Positions 53,767-62,460 are shown, counted from the first letter of the stretch. The stretch: DNA of 64,000 nt from an uncultured Prevotella sp. (GCA_946405145.1 CAMJGE010000006.1:1-64000), one strand, 5' to 3'. Numbers and translations are program-made. Notes: generated from the letters alone by a model not told the origin.

Positions 53767-54585
53767 ATGGCAGATAAAGTAGATAAAATCACAGAACAGC
53801 CTTCGCGGTTCGATCATCTTGAACAGATGTCAGTCGTAGAACTGCTGCGCCATATCAATGAAGAAGATTGTAGGGTGGCAGATGCTGTGCGCAGGGCTAT
53901 CCCGCAGATTGAAGCTTTGGTAGAGGTTATAGAAGAGCGAATGAGGCAAGGTGGGCGACTCTTCTATATCGGTGCAGGTACCAGTGGACGCTTAGGTGTA
54001 TTGGATGCCAGCGAGTTGCCACCAACCTTTGGTGTGCCTGACACGAAGGTTATTGGTATCATTGCAGGTGGTGATCGTGCCTTGCGTCATTCCGTAGAGC
54101 GAGCAGAGGATGTCTCAGAACAGGGTTGGAAGGATCTGAAAGTGTATAATCCTACATCCAACGATACTGTATTGGGTATTGCTGCATCAGGTACGACACC
54201 TTATGTAATAGGTGCTATTAAACTGGCTAAGGAGAATGGCTTATTAACAGGTTGTATCACCAGTAATCCCAACAGTCCGTTGGCAAAGGCTGTTGATTTC
54301 CCTATTGAAACCATTGTCGGACCTGAGTTCCTGACAGGTTCCAGTAGAATGAAGAGCGGAACAGCCCAGAAGATGGTGCTGAACATGATTTCCACCACAC
54401 TGATGATTAGGATGGGACGAGTGCAGGGAAATCGTATGGTGAATATGCAGTTGACGAATGCGAAACTGGTGGATCGCGGCACACGGATGCTCCAGGATAT
54501 GTTGGGAGTGAGTTATGATGAGGCTCAACAGCGCCTGCTGAAGGCTGGCAGTGTGAATAAAGCCCGTTTAGACAAGAAAGGCTGA
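53767..54585 (+). CDS. murQ: N-acetylmuramic acid 6-phosphate etherase
   Basis: 272 residues with a SIS fold. ITEQPSRFDHLEQMSVVELL at the N-terminus, the phosphosugar-binding GRLFYIGAGTSGRLGVLDAS with the catalytic-type glutamate in ASELPPTFG, and GPEFLTGSSRMKSGTAQKMVLN are diagnostic. MurQ cleaves the lactyl ether of MurNAc-6-phosphate to GlcNAc-6-phosphate in cell-wall recycling. It ends the kinase-permease-7TM operon. The 3' end overlaps the convergent EamA gene by 18 bp. Confidence 0.94.
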   Translation: MADKVDKITEQPSRFDHLEQMSVVELLRHINEEDCRVADAVRRAIPQIEALVEVIEERMRQGGRLFYIGAGTSGRLGVLDASELPPTFGVPDTKVIGIIAGGDRALRHSVERAEDVSEQGWKDLKVYNPTSNDTVLGIAASGTTPYVIGAIKLAKENGLLTGCITSNPNSPLAKAVDFPIETIVGPEFLTGSSRMKSGTAQKMVLNMISTTLMIRMGRVQGNRMVNMQLTNAKLVDRGTRMLQDMLGVSYDEAQQRLLKAGSVNKARLDKKG

Positions 54586-55452
54586 TTTCTTCCACGCCCG
54601 CATCGACTGTAGCAGTACACTGAGTAGAATCAGAGAGATGCCGATATAGAAAGAGAAATTGATCTCCCGTCCCTCGCCAAAAACCAGGAAGGCAAGTATG
54701 ATGGTGTAGCAGGGTTCCAGATTATACGTCAGATTTACAGTGAAGGCTGAGAGACGCTTTAGTGCCTGGATCTGAAGTAGGTACATGCCTACAGTGCAGA
54801 ACAAGGCGTGGCAGAGCATAAACCACAAATTAGAGTCCTTCGGCACTACCATGACAGGTTGCTGGCTTGGGAAAACCAAGAGATATAGGGGAATGATGAC
54901 AGAGATGGCCATCAGACCGCCTGACATCTGATACATCAGGACTGTCCGGCTACGAACGCCCACACTTGCTTTCTTGTTGCAGATGGCATAGAGTGCGCAT
55001 ACTGCCGAAGAAACGACGCCGATGGCAATGCCGTAACGGTAGCGGGCATCAAGCGAGAAGATACAGAGTACACCAGCCACTGTAATCAGCGAAAGCAGTA
55101 ATTCTGTCCAAGAGAGACGTTTCTTGAAGATCAGTGGTTCAAAAAGAGCTGTAAAGAAGCCTATCAGTGAGAAGCAGATGACACCTATCGAGACATTTGA
55201 AGCCTTGATACTGCCATAGAAAAGTATCCAGTGAAACCCCAGAAGGGCACCACATCCGCAGAGTTCTATAAACTTACGCCATCCGACACGTGGTAGTCCT
55301 GTAAACACCAGGAGAATAAGGCTCGTAAACAACATCCGATACCATACGATATCCACCTCGTTCAGTGTAATCAACCGTCCGAAGAGTCCTGTGAATCCTG
55401 CCAGCATCACGCTCAGATGTAATTGGATGAAACCTTTCTTTGTTTCGTTCAT
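54568..55452 (-). CDS. EamA/DMT-family transporter
   Basis: 294 residues with ten membrane helices in two EamA repeats. Repeat one begins LSVMLAGFTGLFGRLITLNE with WYRMLFTSLILLVF, repeat two begins YGIAIGVVSSAVCALYAICN. Loop motifs such as LEPLIFKKRLSWTELLLSLI and NLEPCYTIILAFLVFGEGRE are typical. Probably a metabolite exporter; substrate unknown. Divergent from a second, only distantly similar EamA gene across interlocked promoters. Confidence 0.88.
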   Translation of the reverse strand: MNETKKGFIQLHLSVMLAGFTGLFGRLITLNEVDIVWYRMLFTSLILLVFTGLPRVGWRKFIELCGCGALLGFHWILFYGSIKASNVSIGVICFSLIGFFTALFEPLIFKKRLSWTELLLSLITVAGVLCIFSLDARYRYGIAIGVVSSAVCALYAICNKKASVGVRSRTVLMYQMSGGLMAISVIIPLYLLVFPSQQPVMVVPKDSNLWFMLCHALFCTVGMYLLQIQALKRLSAFTVNLTYNLEPCYTIILAFLVFGEGREINFSFYIGISLILLSVLLQSMRAWKKSAFLV

Positions 55453-55492
55453 TCTGTTTAGAGAATATGGAAAATACTTCTATTATCGCCTG

Positions 55493-55500
55493 CAAAGTTA
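55493..55500 (-). promoter_or_regulatory. -7 box for the minus-strand EamA gene
   Basis: TAACTTTG on the minus strand, 40 nt before the ATG. Only 22 bp separate it from the opposing -7 box at 55523, so the two promoters overlap. Confidence 0.65.
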
Positions 55501-55522
55501 CGATTCTTTTCCGAATTATTTG

Positions 55523-55530
55523 TATCTTTG
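55523..55530 (+). promoter_or_regulatory. -7 box for the plus-strand EamA gene
   Basis: TATCTTTG, 28 nt before the ATG at 55559. Confidence 0.7.
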
Positions 55531-55558
55531 CAGCCGAAATACGAAAATAGACAACACA

Positions 55559-56476
55559 ATGGCATATTTAGGTGAGCTGATTTCTATCGGTGTGGCTTTC
55601 TCTTGGACAGCTACAGCTCTTCTGAGTGAGTTTGGCAGCAAGCGTTTGGGTAACCTTACGCTCAATGTGCTCCGTATGGCAATGGCACTGATTTTCTCTT
55701 TGGGCTTGTTCTGGTTCGCAGTTGGTACACCATTGCCTATGGGAATACCTGCAGAGGCGTGTGGCTGGATGCTGCTTTCAGGTTTGGTGGGCTATGTTAT
55801 TGGTGACTTCTGTCTTTTCCAATGCTATATCATCATAGGTTCACGTTACGGACAGCTCTTTATGACACTAGCACCTCTGGCTGCAGCCCTGATGGCTTGG
55901 ATAACACTTGGTCAGCAGATGTCGCTGATGAGTATTGTGGCGATGCTGGTGACACTTGTCGGTATTGGAATCTCTGTCTTAGGGCGTGGCGAGCATCATC
56001 GTGTATCCCTGAAATTGCCACTAAATGGTGTACTTTATGCTATTAGTGCTGCCATGTGTCAGGGTATGGGTCTTGTACTGAGTAAGATAGGTATGGATCA
56101 TTACGATGTTGGTGCTATGCCTGCATGGTTAGTGCCTTTTAGTGCAAACTTCTTACGCTGTGTTGCCGGTATCATTGGCTTCACCTTATTATTATATTGG
56201 CGTGAAGGTTTCGCACCGCTTCGTGAGGCATTTCATGATCGGAAGGGAATGGGGGTTGCTGTCGCAACAACAATCTTTGGTCCCTTTGTAGGAGTGGGAT
56301 TCTCATTGATGGCAGTGCAATATACGGCAGCAGGTATCGCCTCTACACTGATGGCGATGACACCTATCATCATCATTCTGCCCTCTTATTGGCTTTTCCA
56401 TCAGAAGATCACGTGGAAGGTTGTTCTTGGTGCAGTCATTTCTGTTGTGGGTGTCAGCCTCTTCTTTCTCGGTTGA
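55559..56476 (+). CDS. EamA/DMT-family transporter
   Basis: 305 residues from the ATG at 55559 (MAYLGELISIGVAFSWTATA); the frame is open 56 codons upstream, but that includes the promoter and the divergent gene. Ten membrane helices in two EamA repeats (VGYVIGDFCLFQCYIIIGSR, and AISAAMCQGMGLVLSKIGMD). Typical end: TLMAMTPIIIILPSYWLFHQ followed by a final helix. Substrate unknown. Pairs divergently with the neighbouring EamA gene. Confidence 0.88.
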   Translation: MAYLGELISIGVAFSWTATALLSEFGSKRLGNLTLNVLRMAMALIFSLGLFWFAVGTPLPMGIPAEACGWMLLSGLVGYVIGDFCLFQCYIIIGSRYGQLFMTLAPLAAALMAWITLGQQMSLMSIVAMLVTLVGIGISVLGRGEHHRVSLKLPLNGVLYAISAAMCQGMGLVLSKIGMDHYDVGAMPAWLVPFSANFLRCVAGIIGFTLLLYWREGFAPLREAFHDRKGMGVAVATTIFGPFVGVGFSLMAVQYTAAGIASTLMAMTPIIIILPSYWLFHQKITWKVVLGAVISVVGVSLFFLG

Positions 56477-56495
56477 ATCATAATAAAGAGCATTT

Positions 56496-57662
56496 TTGAA
56501 ATTGATAAATCAAGCAACACTCGACTTTATCCAGCAGCACAGGACAGACGATGTGCGCAGGTTGGCTCTTCAGGGTGCAAAGTATCCTGAGGTTGATATG
56601 CATGCGGCACTGGAGCAGATAGCTGGCTGGCAGAAAGCAAGTACAAAAATACCCTCGTGGGCTGCTTGTGAAGGACTTGTTTATCCGCCTCACCTATCTA
56701 TGGAACAATGTTCCAGCGAGGCTACAGCCATCTATAAAGCTCGGATTGCCGGTAAGGGACGACTCTTTGTTGATCTCACAGCAGGCTTTGGTGTTGATGC
56801 CGCCTTTATTGCAAAAGGCTTTCAGCAGGCTGTCACCATTGAAATGCAAGCTAACCTATGTGCGATTACGACAGAGAACTATAAACGGCTTGGCTTGAAT
56901 CATGTAGAGGTGCGCTGTGGCAACGGTGTCGATTATTTGCACACGATGGAGCATGCAGATCTCATCTTCATTGATCCTGCTCGCCGTGATGTACATGGGG
57001 GACGTACGTATGGTATTTCAGACTGTACTCCTAACATTCTTGAGTTGCGAGAGGAATTGTTAGCCAAGGCTGATTGTGTGATGGTAAAGCTTTCCCCGAT
57101 GTTGGATTGGCGAAAAGCTGTCGAAGATCTGAAAGCTGTGAGTGAGGTACATATTGTGTCTGTGGATAACGAATGCAAAGAGTTGTTGCTTGTCATGTCT
57201 GAAACAGTAAAACCTTTGCAGATGTTCTGCATTAATGATGAACAGGAGTTCATCTTTTCACCAGATCTTATTCAGAGTCCTTCCCAGTTACCAGTATCAT
57301 CGTCTTTCCGTTTCCTTTATGTCCCTAACGCTTCCATCATGAAAGCTGGATGCTTTGGGGAGTTGGCTATACGGTTTCAGATGACGCCACTCGATAAGAA
57401 CAGTCATCTTTTCATATCAGACAGAGAAGTGCCCGATTTCCCTGGTCGTTGTTTTGTGGTTGATAAAATAACCTCTATGAATAAGCGTGAGCTAAAAGAG
57501 GCACTGACAGGCATCCACCAGGCGAATATCTCTGTACGTAACTTCCCCCTTTCAGTGGTAGAGTTGAGAAAACGGTTAAAGCTTCAGGATGGTGGCGATA
57601 TTTACATCTTTGCAACGACGGTTGCAGATAAAGGTCACCAGCTACTTATCTGCCATAAATGA
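56496..57662 (+). CDS. SAM-dependent methyltransferase-like protein with THUMP-like C-terminal domain
   Basis: 388 residues from a TTG start (no nearby in-frame ATG; the first is near residue 35). The Rossmann methyltransferase core has LFVDLTAGFGVDAAFIAKGF (SAM motif I), VTIEMQ and LIFIDPARRD (DPARR motif). The C-terminal third (RFLYVPNASIMKAGCFGELA, then KITSMNKRELKEALTG) matches the THUMP-like domain found in this Bacteroidetes family. Predicted RNA methyltransferase; target unknown. It follows the EamA gene by 19 nt. Confidence 0.85.
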   Translation: MKLINQATLDFIQQHRTDDVRRLALQGAKYPEVDMHAALEQIAGWQKASTKIPSWAACEGLVYPPHLSMEQCSSEATAIYKARIAGKGRLFVDLTAGFGVDAAFIAKGFQQAVTIEMQANLCAITTENYKRLGLNHVEVRCGNGVDYLHTMEHADLIFIDPARRDVHGGRTYGISDCTPNILELREELLAKADCVMVKLSPMLDWRKAVEDLKAVSEVHIVSVDNECKELLLVMSETVKPLQMFCINDEQEFIFSPDLIQSPSQLPVSSSFRFLYVPNASIMKAGCFGELAIRFQMTPLDKNSHLFISDREVPDFPGRCFVVDKITSMNKRELKEALTGIHQANISVRNFPLSVVELRKRLKLQDGGDIYIFATTVADKGHQLLICHK

Positions 57663-57677
57663 ATCATCATTAAAAAA

Positions 57678-57706
57678 CGTTGGCGCTGCTTATAGCATGG
57701 CCAACG
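57678..57706 (+). terminator. Hairpin at the convergent ends of methyltransferase gene and ybeY
   Basis: CGTTGGC (57678-57684) pairs with GCCAACG (57700-57706), then CTTTATCTT. The right arm is inside the last ybeY codons. Moderate strength only. Confidence 0.45.
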
Positions 57707-58100
57707 CTTTATCTTCTTCTGCTTCCATGATTTCCCGTTCACCCGGTCCCTTGTCGTTGATGCCACAGAGATGGAGGATACCATGGATAATGACCCTATG
57801 GAGTTCCTCATCATACGGACGCCCAAACTTGTCGGCATTTGTAAAAACGGTGTCAAGTGAGATGACAAGGTCACCACTGAGCACCTTGCCCTCTGAATAG
57901 TCAAACGTGATGATATCCGTGTAGTAGTCGTGCCCAAGATACTCGTTGTTGACCTCAAGGATCTTCTCGTCATTGACGAACATATAGCCGATTTCACCTA
58001 TCTTCTTTCCGTAAGATTCTGCCACGCGGTGAATCCAGTTTGATGTCTCTCGTTTCTTTATATTGGGGAATTTAACCCCTTCTGAACTATAGGTTATCAT
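57690..58100 (-). CDS. ybeY: Endoribonuclease YbeY (rRNA maturation factor)
   Basis: 136 residues from the ATG at 58100 (MITYSSEGVKFPNI). The frame is open 44 codons upstream into coaD, which is not plausible as YbeY. Typical elements are MFVNDEKILEVNNEYLGHDY, TDIITFDYSE and SGDLVISLDTV. The metal site reads HRVIIHGILHLCGINDKG, with two of the usual three histidines; the third position (YDH elsewhere) is NDK. Needed for 16S rRNA 3'-end maturation. It follows coaD by 7 nt in ruvB-coaD-ybeY. Confidence 0.92.
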   Translation of the reverse strand: MITYSSEGVKFPNIKKRETSNWIHRVAESYGKKIGEIGYMFVNDEKILEVNNEYLGHDYYTDIITFDYSEGKVLSGDLVISLDTVFTNADKFGRPYDEELHRVIIHGILHLCGINDKGPGEREIMEAEEDKALAML

Positions 58101-58107
58101 TTGTCTA

Positions 58108-58563
58108 TTAACTTTTCTTTTTGGGTAAATAAGGGCTGATGTCAACACCGAAATGTGAAAGTTCGCGTAATGCTGAAGATGAAATGCTGGATAGTTCTGG
58201 CTCTGTGTAGAGCAGGATGGTCTCGATACCACCTAAACGCCGATTAAAGTCGGCTTGCCATTGTTCGTATTCGAAATCGCTGGCATTACGAACCCCCTTC
58301 ACGATAAACTGAGCCCCTTCTGCTTTAGCAAAATCCATCGCCAACCCATGATAGGGTTTCACACTGATGCGTGACTCTTCGGCGTAGAGCTCTCGAATAG
58401 CTTGCGTCCGAGTTTCGGCAGCGGGCATATCTGGCTTATGGACATTGTCGCCTACGACGCCGATAACCAGACGATCAAACAAAGGGAGTACACGGCGTAC
58501 GATAGAGTCGTGACCGATGGTAAAGGGATTGAAACTTCCAACGAATATTCCTGTTCTTTCCAT
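58108..58563 (-). CDS. coaD: Phosphopantetheine adenylyltransferase
   Basis: 151 residues, full length. The nucleotidyltransferase signature GSFNPFTIGHDSIVRR has the TxGH motif as TIGH; KGVRNASDFEYEQWQADFNR and the ISSSALREL motif follow. It makes dephospho-CoA from 4'-phosphopantetheine and ATP. Located 12 nt after ruvB. Confidence 0.95.
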   Translation of the reverse strand: MERTGIFVGSFNPFTIGHDSIVRRVLPLFDRLVIGVVGDNVHKPDMPAAETRTQAIRELYAEESRISVKPYHGLAMDFAKAEGAQFIVKGVRNASDFEYEQWQADFNRRLGGIETILLYTEPELSSISSSALRELSHFGVDISPYLPKKKS

Positions 58564-58575
58564 ATTTCTACCTTG

Positions 58576-59613
58576 TTAATCAAAAAGATTAGGTTCCATG
58601 ATGTTGCCGCTATATGGGTTACGTCCAAAATGACGATAGGCGAGTTCTGTTACCATACGTCCGCGAGGGGTACGCTTGATGAAACCCTCCATAATAAGGA
58701 ATGGTTCATAGACCTCTTCAACGGTACCGGCATCTTCGCCGATAGCTGTAGCAATCGTAGTGATGCCTACTGGACCACCGCGGAACTTATCGATGATGGT
58801 GAGCAGAATCTTATTGTCGATTTCGTCGAGACCATATTGGTCAATATTCAGCGCTGTAAGAGCTATTTTCGAAATCTTCGTGTCGATTTTGCCGTTTCCT
58901 TTTACCTGAGCGAAATCACGCACACGACGCAGGAGCGCATTAGCAATACGAGGTGTACCTCGACTCCTTCCGGCAATCTCGAGAGCTGCATCCTCTGTGA
59001 TAGGTACACCTAAGATATTTGCTGAGCGCTCGATAATGGCTTGCAAAGTTTCTGGCTCATAATACTCTAAGTGCATGTTGATCCCAAAACGGGCACGGAG
59101 TGGAGCTGTCAGCAAACCACTACGAGTGGTGGCACCTACCAGGGTAAATGGGTTTAAGTCAATCTGTATCGAACGGGCAGAAGGACCTTTGTCAATCATG
59201 ATGTCGATACGATAGTCTTCCATTGCAGAATAGAGGTATTCCTCTACAACAGGTGATAGCCGGTGTATCTCGTCGATAAAGAGCACGTCGTTTTTCTCTA
59301 ATGAGGTAAGAATACCTGCCAGGTCACCAGGTTTGTCGAGTACAGGACCAGAGGTAATCTTAAATCCTACACCCAACTCATTGGCAATGATATTCGAAAG
59401 GGTCGTCTTACCCAGTCCTGGAGGACCGTGTAGTAGTGTGTGGTCAAGTGGTTCGCCACGAAATTTGGCGGCTTCAACGAATACTTCGAGATTTTCCACA
59501 ACTTTCTTCTGTCCACTGAAGTCTGAGAAACTCAGTGGGCGCAGTGCATTCTCAAAGTCTTTCTCACCTTGGGAAAACCGTTCTTGGCGTATATCAAAAT
59601 CTTCGTCCATCAT
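58576..59613 (-). CDS. ruvB: Holliday junction branch migration ATPase RuvB
   Basis: 345 residues. Walker [10 protein letters not shown] near residue 65, Walker [21 protein letters not shown], sensor 1 [18 protein letters not shown] (with arginine finger region) and a C-terminal winged helix ([34 protein letters not shown]). It forms the hexameric motor with RuvA. ruvA and ruvC are not in the window. First gene of ruvB-coaD-ybeY. Confidence 0.97.
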   Translation of the reverse strand: MMDEDFDIRQERFSQGEKDFENALRPLSFSDFSGQKKVVENLEVFVEAAKFRGEPLDHTLLHGPPGLGKTTLSNIIANELGVGFKITSGPVLDKPGDLAGILTSLEKNDVLFIDEIHRLSPVVEEYLYSAMEDYRIDIMIDKGPSARSIQIDLNPFTLVGATTRSGLLTAPLRARFGINMHLEYYEPETLQAIIERSANILGVPITEDAALEIAGRSRGTPRIANALLRRVRDFAQVKGNGKIDTKISKIALTALNIDQYGLDEIDNKILLTIIDKFRGGPVGITTIATAIGEDAGTVEEVYEPFLIMEGFIKRTPRGRMVTELAYRHFGRNPYSGNIMEPNLFD

Positions 59614-59636
59614 ATTGATCTTCCAAATATCGGTTG

Positions 59637-59644
59637 CAAAAGTA
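59637..59644 (-). promoter_or_regulatory. -7 box for ruvB-coaD-ybeY
   Basis: TACTTTTG on the minus strand, 23 nt before the ATG; TTGG lies about 21 nt further upstream. Confidence 0.6.
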
Positions 59645-59762
59645 CGAAATTAATTTGGAATCTTCCAACCCAAGCTCAGATCTTAAGCGTTAATATGAGT
59701 TAAATATTGAAATGGACCTCATTTTTTTGTGATAAGATATAGATGCTATTCTGGAAATTTTG

Positions 59763-59770
59763 TATCTTTG
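59763..59770 (+). promoter_or_regulatory. -7 box for nrdDG
   Basis: TATCTTTG; no clear -33 element at the usual distance, which would fit an activator-dependent promoter. The leader of about 113 nt contains a 22-bp direct repeat and a palindrome. Confidence 0.65.
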
Positions 59771-59781
59771 CAACCGATTTC

Positions 59782-59846
59782 AGTTATCCAAAACGGGAAA
59801 CTTTCTCCAATCAAAAAATAAAAAAGTTATCCAAAACGGGAAACTT
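59782..59846. repeat. Perfect 22-bp direct repeat in the nrdD leader
   Basis: A 22-bp sequence with core TTATCCAAAACGGGAAACTT occurs at 59782-59803 and identically at 59825-59846, 43 bp apart (about four helical turns). Both copies lie downstream of the -7 box and upstream of the nrdD ATG. Confidence 0.85.
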
Positions 59847-59849
59847 GAT

Positions 59850-59862
59850 ACCTAACTTAGGT
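59850..59862. promoter_or_regulatory. ACCTAA-C-TTAGGT palindrome in the nrdD leader
   Basis: Perfect 6-bp inverted repeat with a 1-nt centre, 3 nt after the second direct repeat and 24 nt before the ATG. Same half-sites as in the frdCAB leader at 42739-42752. Confidence 0.5.
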
Positions 59863-59886
59863 GCATAAACATTAACAAACAATACA

Positions 59887-61983
59887 ATGGAAATTAAGAA
59901 CTTCACTATCACGAAACGAGATGGTTCTAAAGACCAGTTCTCTTTGGACAAGATTATGAATGCTATTGTGAAAGCATTCGACAGTGTTAACTGCCCTGCT
60001 GACTTGGGGACAATTTCTAAGATCCTCAGCCATCTGGATATCCACGATGATATCACGGTGGAGAATATCCAGAATCAGGTGGAAGAGGCTCTTATGCGCG
60101 AGGGTTTTTATCAGGTAGCTAAGTCGTTCATTCTCTATCGCCAGTTACACTCTGAGGATCGAGACACGTTGGACAAGATGATGTTCCTCTCTGAATATAC
60201 AGAGTCTGTGAATGCTGCAACAGGTTCCAAATACGATGCAAATGCCAATGTGGAGCACAAGAATATCGCGACACTGATTGGTGAACTGCCGAAGTCGAAC
60301 TTTATCCGTTTGAATCGTCGTCTTCTTACAGACCGTATCAAAAAAATGTACGGCAAGGAATTGGCAGATGAATATATTAATAAACTGACACACCATTTTA
60401 TATATAAGAACGATGAGACCTCTCTGGCCAATTATTGTGCTTCTATCACCATGTATCCTTGGCTCATTGGTGGTACGGTAGCCATCGGTGGTAACTCTAC
60501 GGCACCCACTAACCTCAAGTCATTCGCTGGCGGCTTTGTTAATATGGTATTTATGGTAAGCTCTATGTTGAGTGGTGCTTGTGCTACGCCAGAGTTCCTG
60601 ATGTACATGAACTACTTTATTGGCAAGGAGTATGGTCTTGATTATTACAAGCGCGCTGATGAGCAGGCAGACCTTAGTCTGAAGAAACGTACGATCGATA
60701 AGGTGATTACCGACTACTTCGAGCAGATTGTCTATACATTGAACCAGCCAACAGGTGCCCGTAACTATCAGGCAGTGTTCTGGAACATCGCCTACTACGA
60801 CAAGTATTATTTTGACAGCATCTTCGGTGAGTTCTACTTCCCCGATGGTTCAAAACCCGACTGGGAGGGACTCTCTTGGTTGCAGAAGCGTTTCATGAAG
60901 TGGTTCAACCACGAGCGTACAAAGACGTTGCTGACCTTCCCAGTAGAGACGATGGCACTGCTCACCGATGAGAATGGTGATTGTAAGGATCCTGAGTGGG
61001 GTGACTTTACAGCTGAGATGTACAGCGAGGGACACTCGTTCTTCACTTATATGAGTAATAACGCCGACTCATTGAGCTCTTGCTGCCGCCTGCGTAACGA
61101 GATTACCGACAATGGCTTCAGCTATACACTTGGAGCAGGTGGTGTAAGTACAGGTTCTAAGAGCGTACTGACCATCAACCTGAACCGTTGTATCCAGTAT
61201 GCTGTCAACCATGAGCTCGACTATCTTGAGTATCTGGGTAGTATCATCGACCTCTGCCATAAGGTACAGATGGCCTATAATGAGAATCTGAAGGAACTGC
61301 AGGCACATGGTATGCTGCCACTTTTCGATGCCGGCTATATTAATATTGCTCGTCAGTATCTCACCATTGGTATCAACGGTTTGGTGGAAGCCGCAGAGTT
61401 CATGGGCTTGAAGATCACACCTAACGATGACTACCTGCATTTCGTACAGGGCATCCTCGGTCTGATTGAGGAGTACAACAAGAAGTATCGTACAAAGGAG
61501 GTGATGTTCAACTGCGAGATGATTCCTGCCGAGAATGTAGGTGTAAAGCATGCTAAGTGGGATCGCGAAGATGGTTATTTCGTACCACGTGACTGCTACA
61601 ACAGCTATTTCTATGTGGTTGAGGACGACTCACTGACTATCATCGATAAGTTCAAGTTGCATGGCGCACCCTATATTGAGCACCTGACAGGTGGTTCTGC
61701 TCTCCACATGAACCTGGAGGAGCACCTCTCCAAGGAGCAGTATGCCCATCTTCTGAAGGTGGCAGCAAATGAAGGCTGTAACTACTTTACATTCAACATC
61801 CCCAATACGGTTTGTAACGATTGTGGTCATATAGACAAGCGCTATCTGAAGGAGTGCCCACACTGCCATTCAAAGAATGTGGACTATATGACCCGTATCA
61901 TCGGCTATCTGAAGCGTGTGAGCAACTTCTCACAGGCCCGTCAGGAAGAGGCTTCACGTCGTTATTACGCAATGGCTCACTAA
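59887..61983 (+). CDS. nrdD: Anaerobic (class III) ribonucleoside-triphosphate reductase
   Basis: 698 residues. N-terminal ATP-cone (ITKRDGSKDQFSLDKIMNAI, residues 7-95) gives dATP/ATP allosteric control. The barrel carries the active-site cysteine region SSCCRLRNEI and a C-terminal zinc site (NDCGH and CPHC). The glycyl-radical loop RIIGYLKRV has Gly673 as the radical site. It reduces NTPs to dNTPs under anoxia and needs NrdG. nrdG follows by 3 nt. Leader repeats suggest dedicated regulation. Confidence 0.97.
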   Translation: MEIKNFTITKRDGSKDQFSLDKIMNAIVKAFDSVNCPADLGTISKILSHLDIHDDITVENIQNQVEEALMREGFYQVAKSFILYRQLHSEDRDTLDKMMFLSEYTESVNAATGSKYDANANVEHKNIATLIGELPKSNFIRLNRRLLTDRIKKMYGKELADEYINKLTHHFIYKNDETSLANYCASITMYPWLIGGTVAIGGNSTAPTNLKSFAGGFVNMVFMVSSMLSGACATPEFLMYMNYFIGKEYGLDYYKRADEQADLSLKKRTIDKVITDYFEQIVYTLNQPTGARNYQAVFWNIAYYDKYYFDSIFGEFYFPDGSKPDWEGLSWLQKRFMKWFNHERTKTLLTFPVETMALLTDENGDCKDPEWGDFTAEMYSEGHSFFTYMSNNADSLSSCCRLRNEITDNGFSYTLGAGGVSTGSKSVLTINLNRCIQYAVNHELDYLEYLGSIIDLCHKVQMAYNENLKELQAHGMLPLFDAGYINIARQYLTIGINGLVEAAEFMGLKITPNDDYLHFVQGILGLIEEYNKKYRTKEVMFNCEMIPAENVGVKHAKWDREDGYFVPRDCYNSYFYVVEDDSLTIIDKFKLHGAPYIEHLTGGSALHMNLEEHLSKEQYAHLLKVAANEGCNYFTFNIPNTVCNDCGHIDKRYLKECPHCHSKNVDYMTRIIGYLKRVSNFSQARQEEASRRYYAMAH

Positions 61984-61986
61984 TCA

Positions 61987-62454
61987 ATGTTGAAGTACGT
62001 CAATACAGGCATCGTATTTCAAGAGATACCCGGAGAGGTGACACTGGCAATTAATATTTCTAATTGCCCGTGTCACTGTCCTGGGTGTCATAGTCATTAC
62101 CTTTGGGAAGATATCGGACTACCGTTGAATACAGATGCTATTGATAACTTTGCCGCTGAATACGGCAAAGATATCACTTGCATCTCTTTTATGGGAGGCG
62201 ATAGCGACCCCAAGGGTGTAAACCAACTGGCTCAGTATATCCACGAGGAGTACCCAGAGTTCAAGGTGGCCTGGTATAGTGGGAAGACTATCATCTCGCC
62301 GATAGTGAATAAAAAGGATTTTGACTATATTAAGATAGGCCCCTTCATCAAGCATCTTGGTCCTTTGAAAAAGCCTACAACCAACCAGCGCCTGTATCGA
62401 CAGGACGAAACAGGCTCCTTCGAGGATATTACTCCTCTTTTCTGGCGAAAATAA
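61987..62454 (+). CDS. nrdG: Anaerobic ribonucleotide reductase activating enzyme (radical SAM)
   Basis: 155 residues, the normal short NrdG length. The radical-SAM CxxxCxxC is in NCPCHCPGCHSHYLW (cysteines 29, 33 and 36 by approximate count, within an extra-cysteine context), followed by SFMGGDSDP (GGD motif). It generates the glycyl radical on NrdD using SAM and a [4Fe-4S] cluster. Co-transcribed with nrdD; convergent with the Crp/Fnr gene 6 nt away. Confidence 0.95.
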   Translation: MLKYVNTGIVFQEIPGEVTLAINISNCPCHCPGCHSHYLWEDIGLPLNTDAIDNFAAEYGKDITCISFMGGDSDPKGVNQLAQYIHEEYPEFKVAWYSGKTIISPIVNKKDFDYIKIGPFIKHLGPLKKPTTNQRLYRQDETGSFEDITPLFWRK

Positions 62455-62460
62455 CTCCTT

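Noticed and set aside
55391..55558. 56-residue extension of the plus-strand EamA transporter
   Set aside because: It runs through both divergent promoters and into the opposite gene; MAYLGELISIG at 55559 is the natural start.
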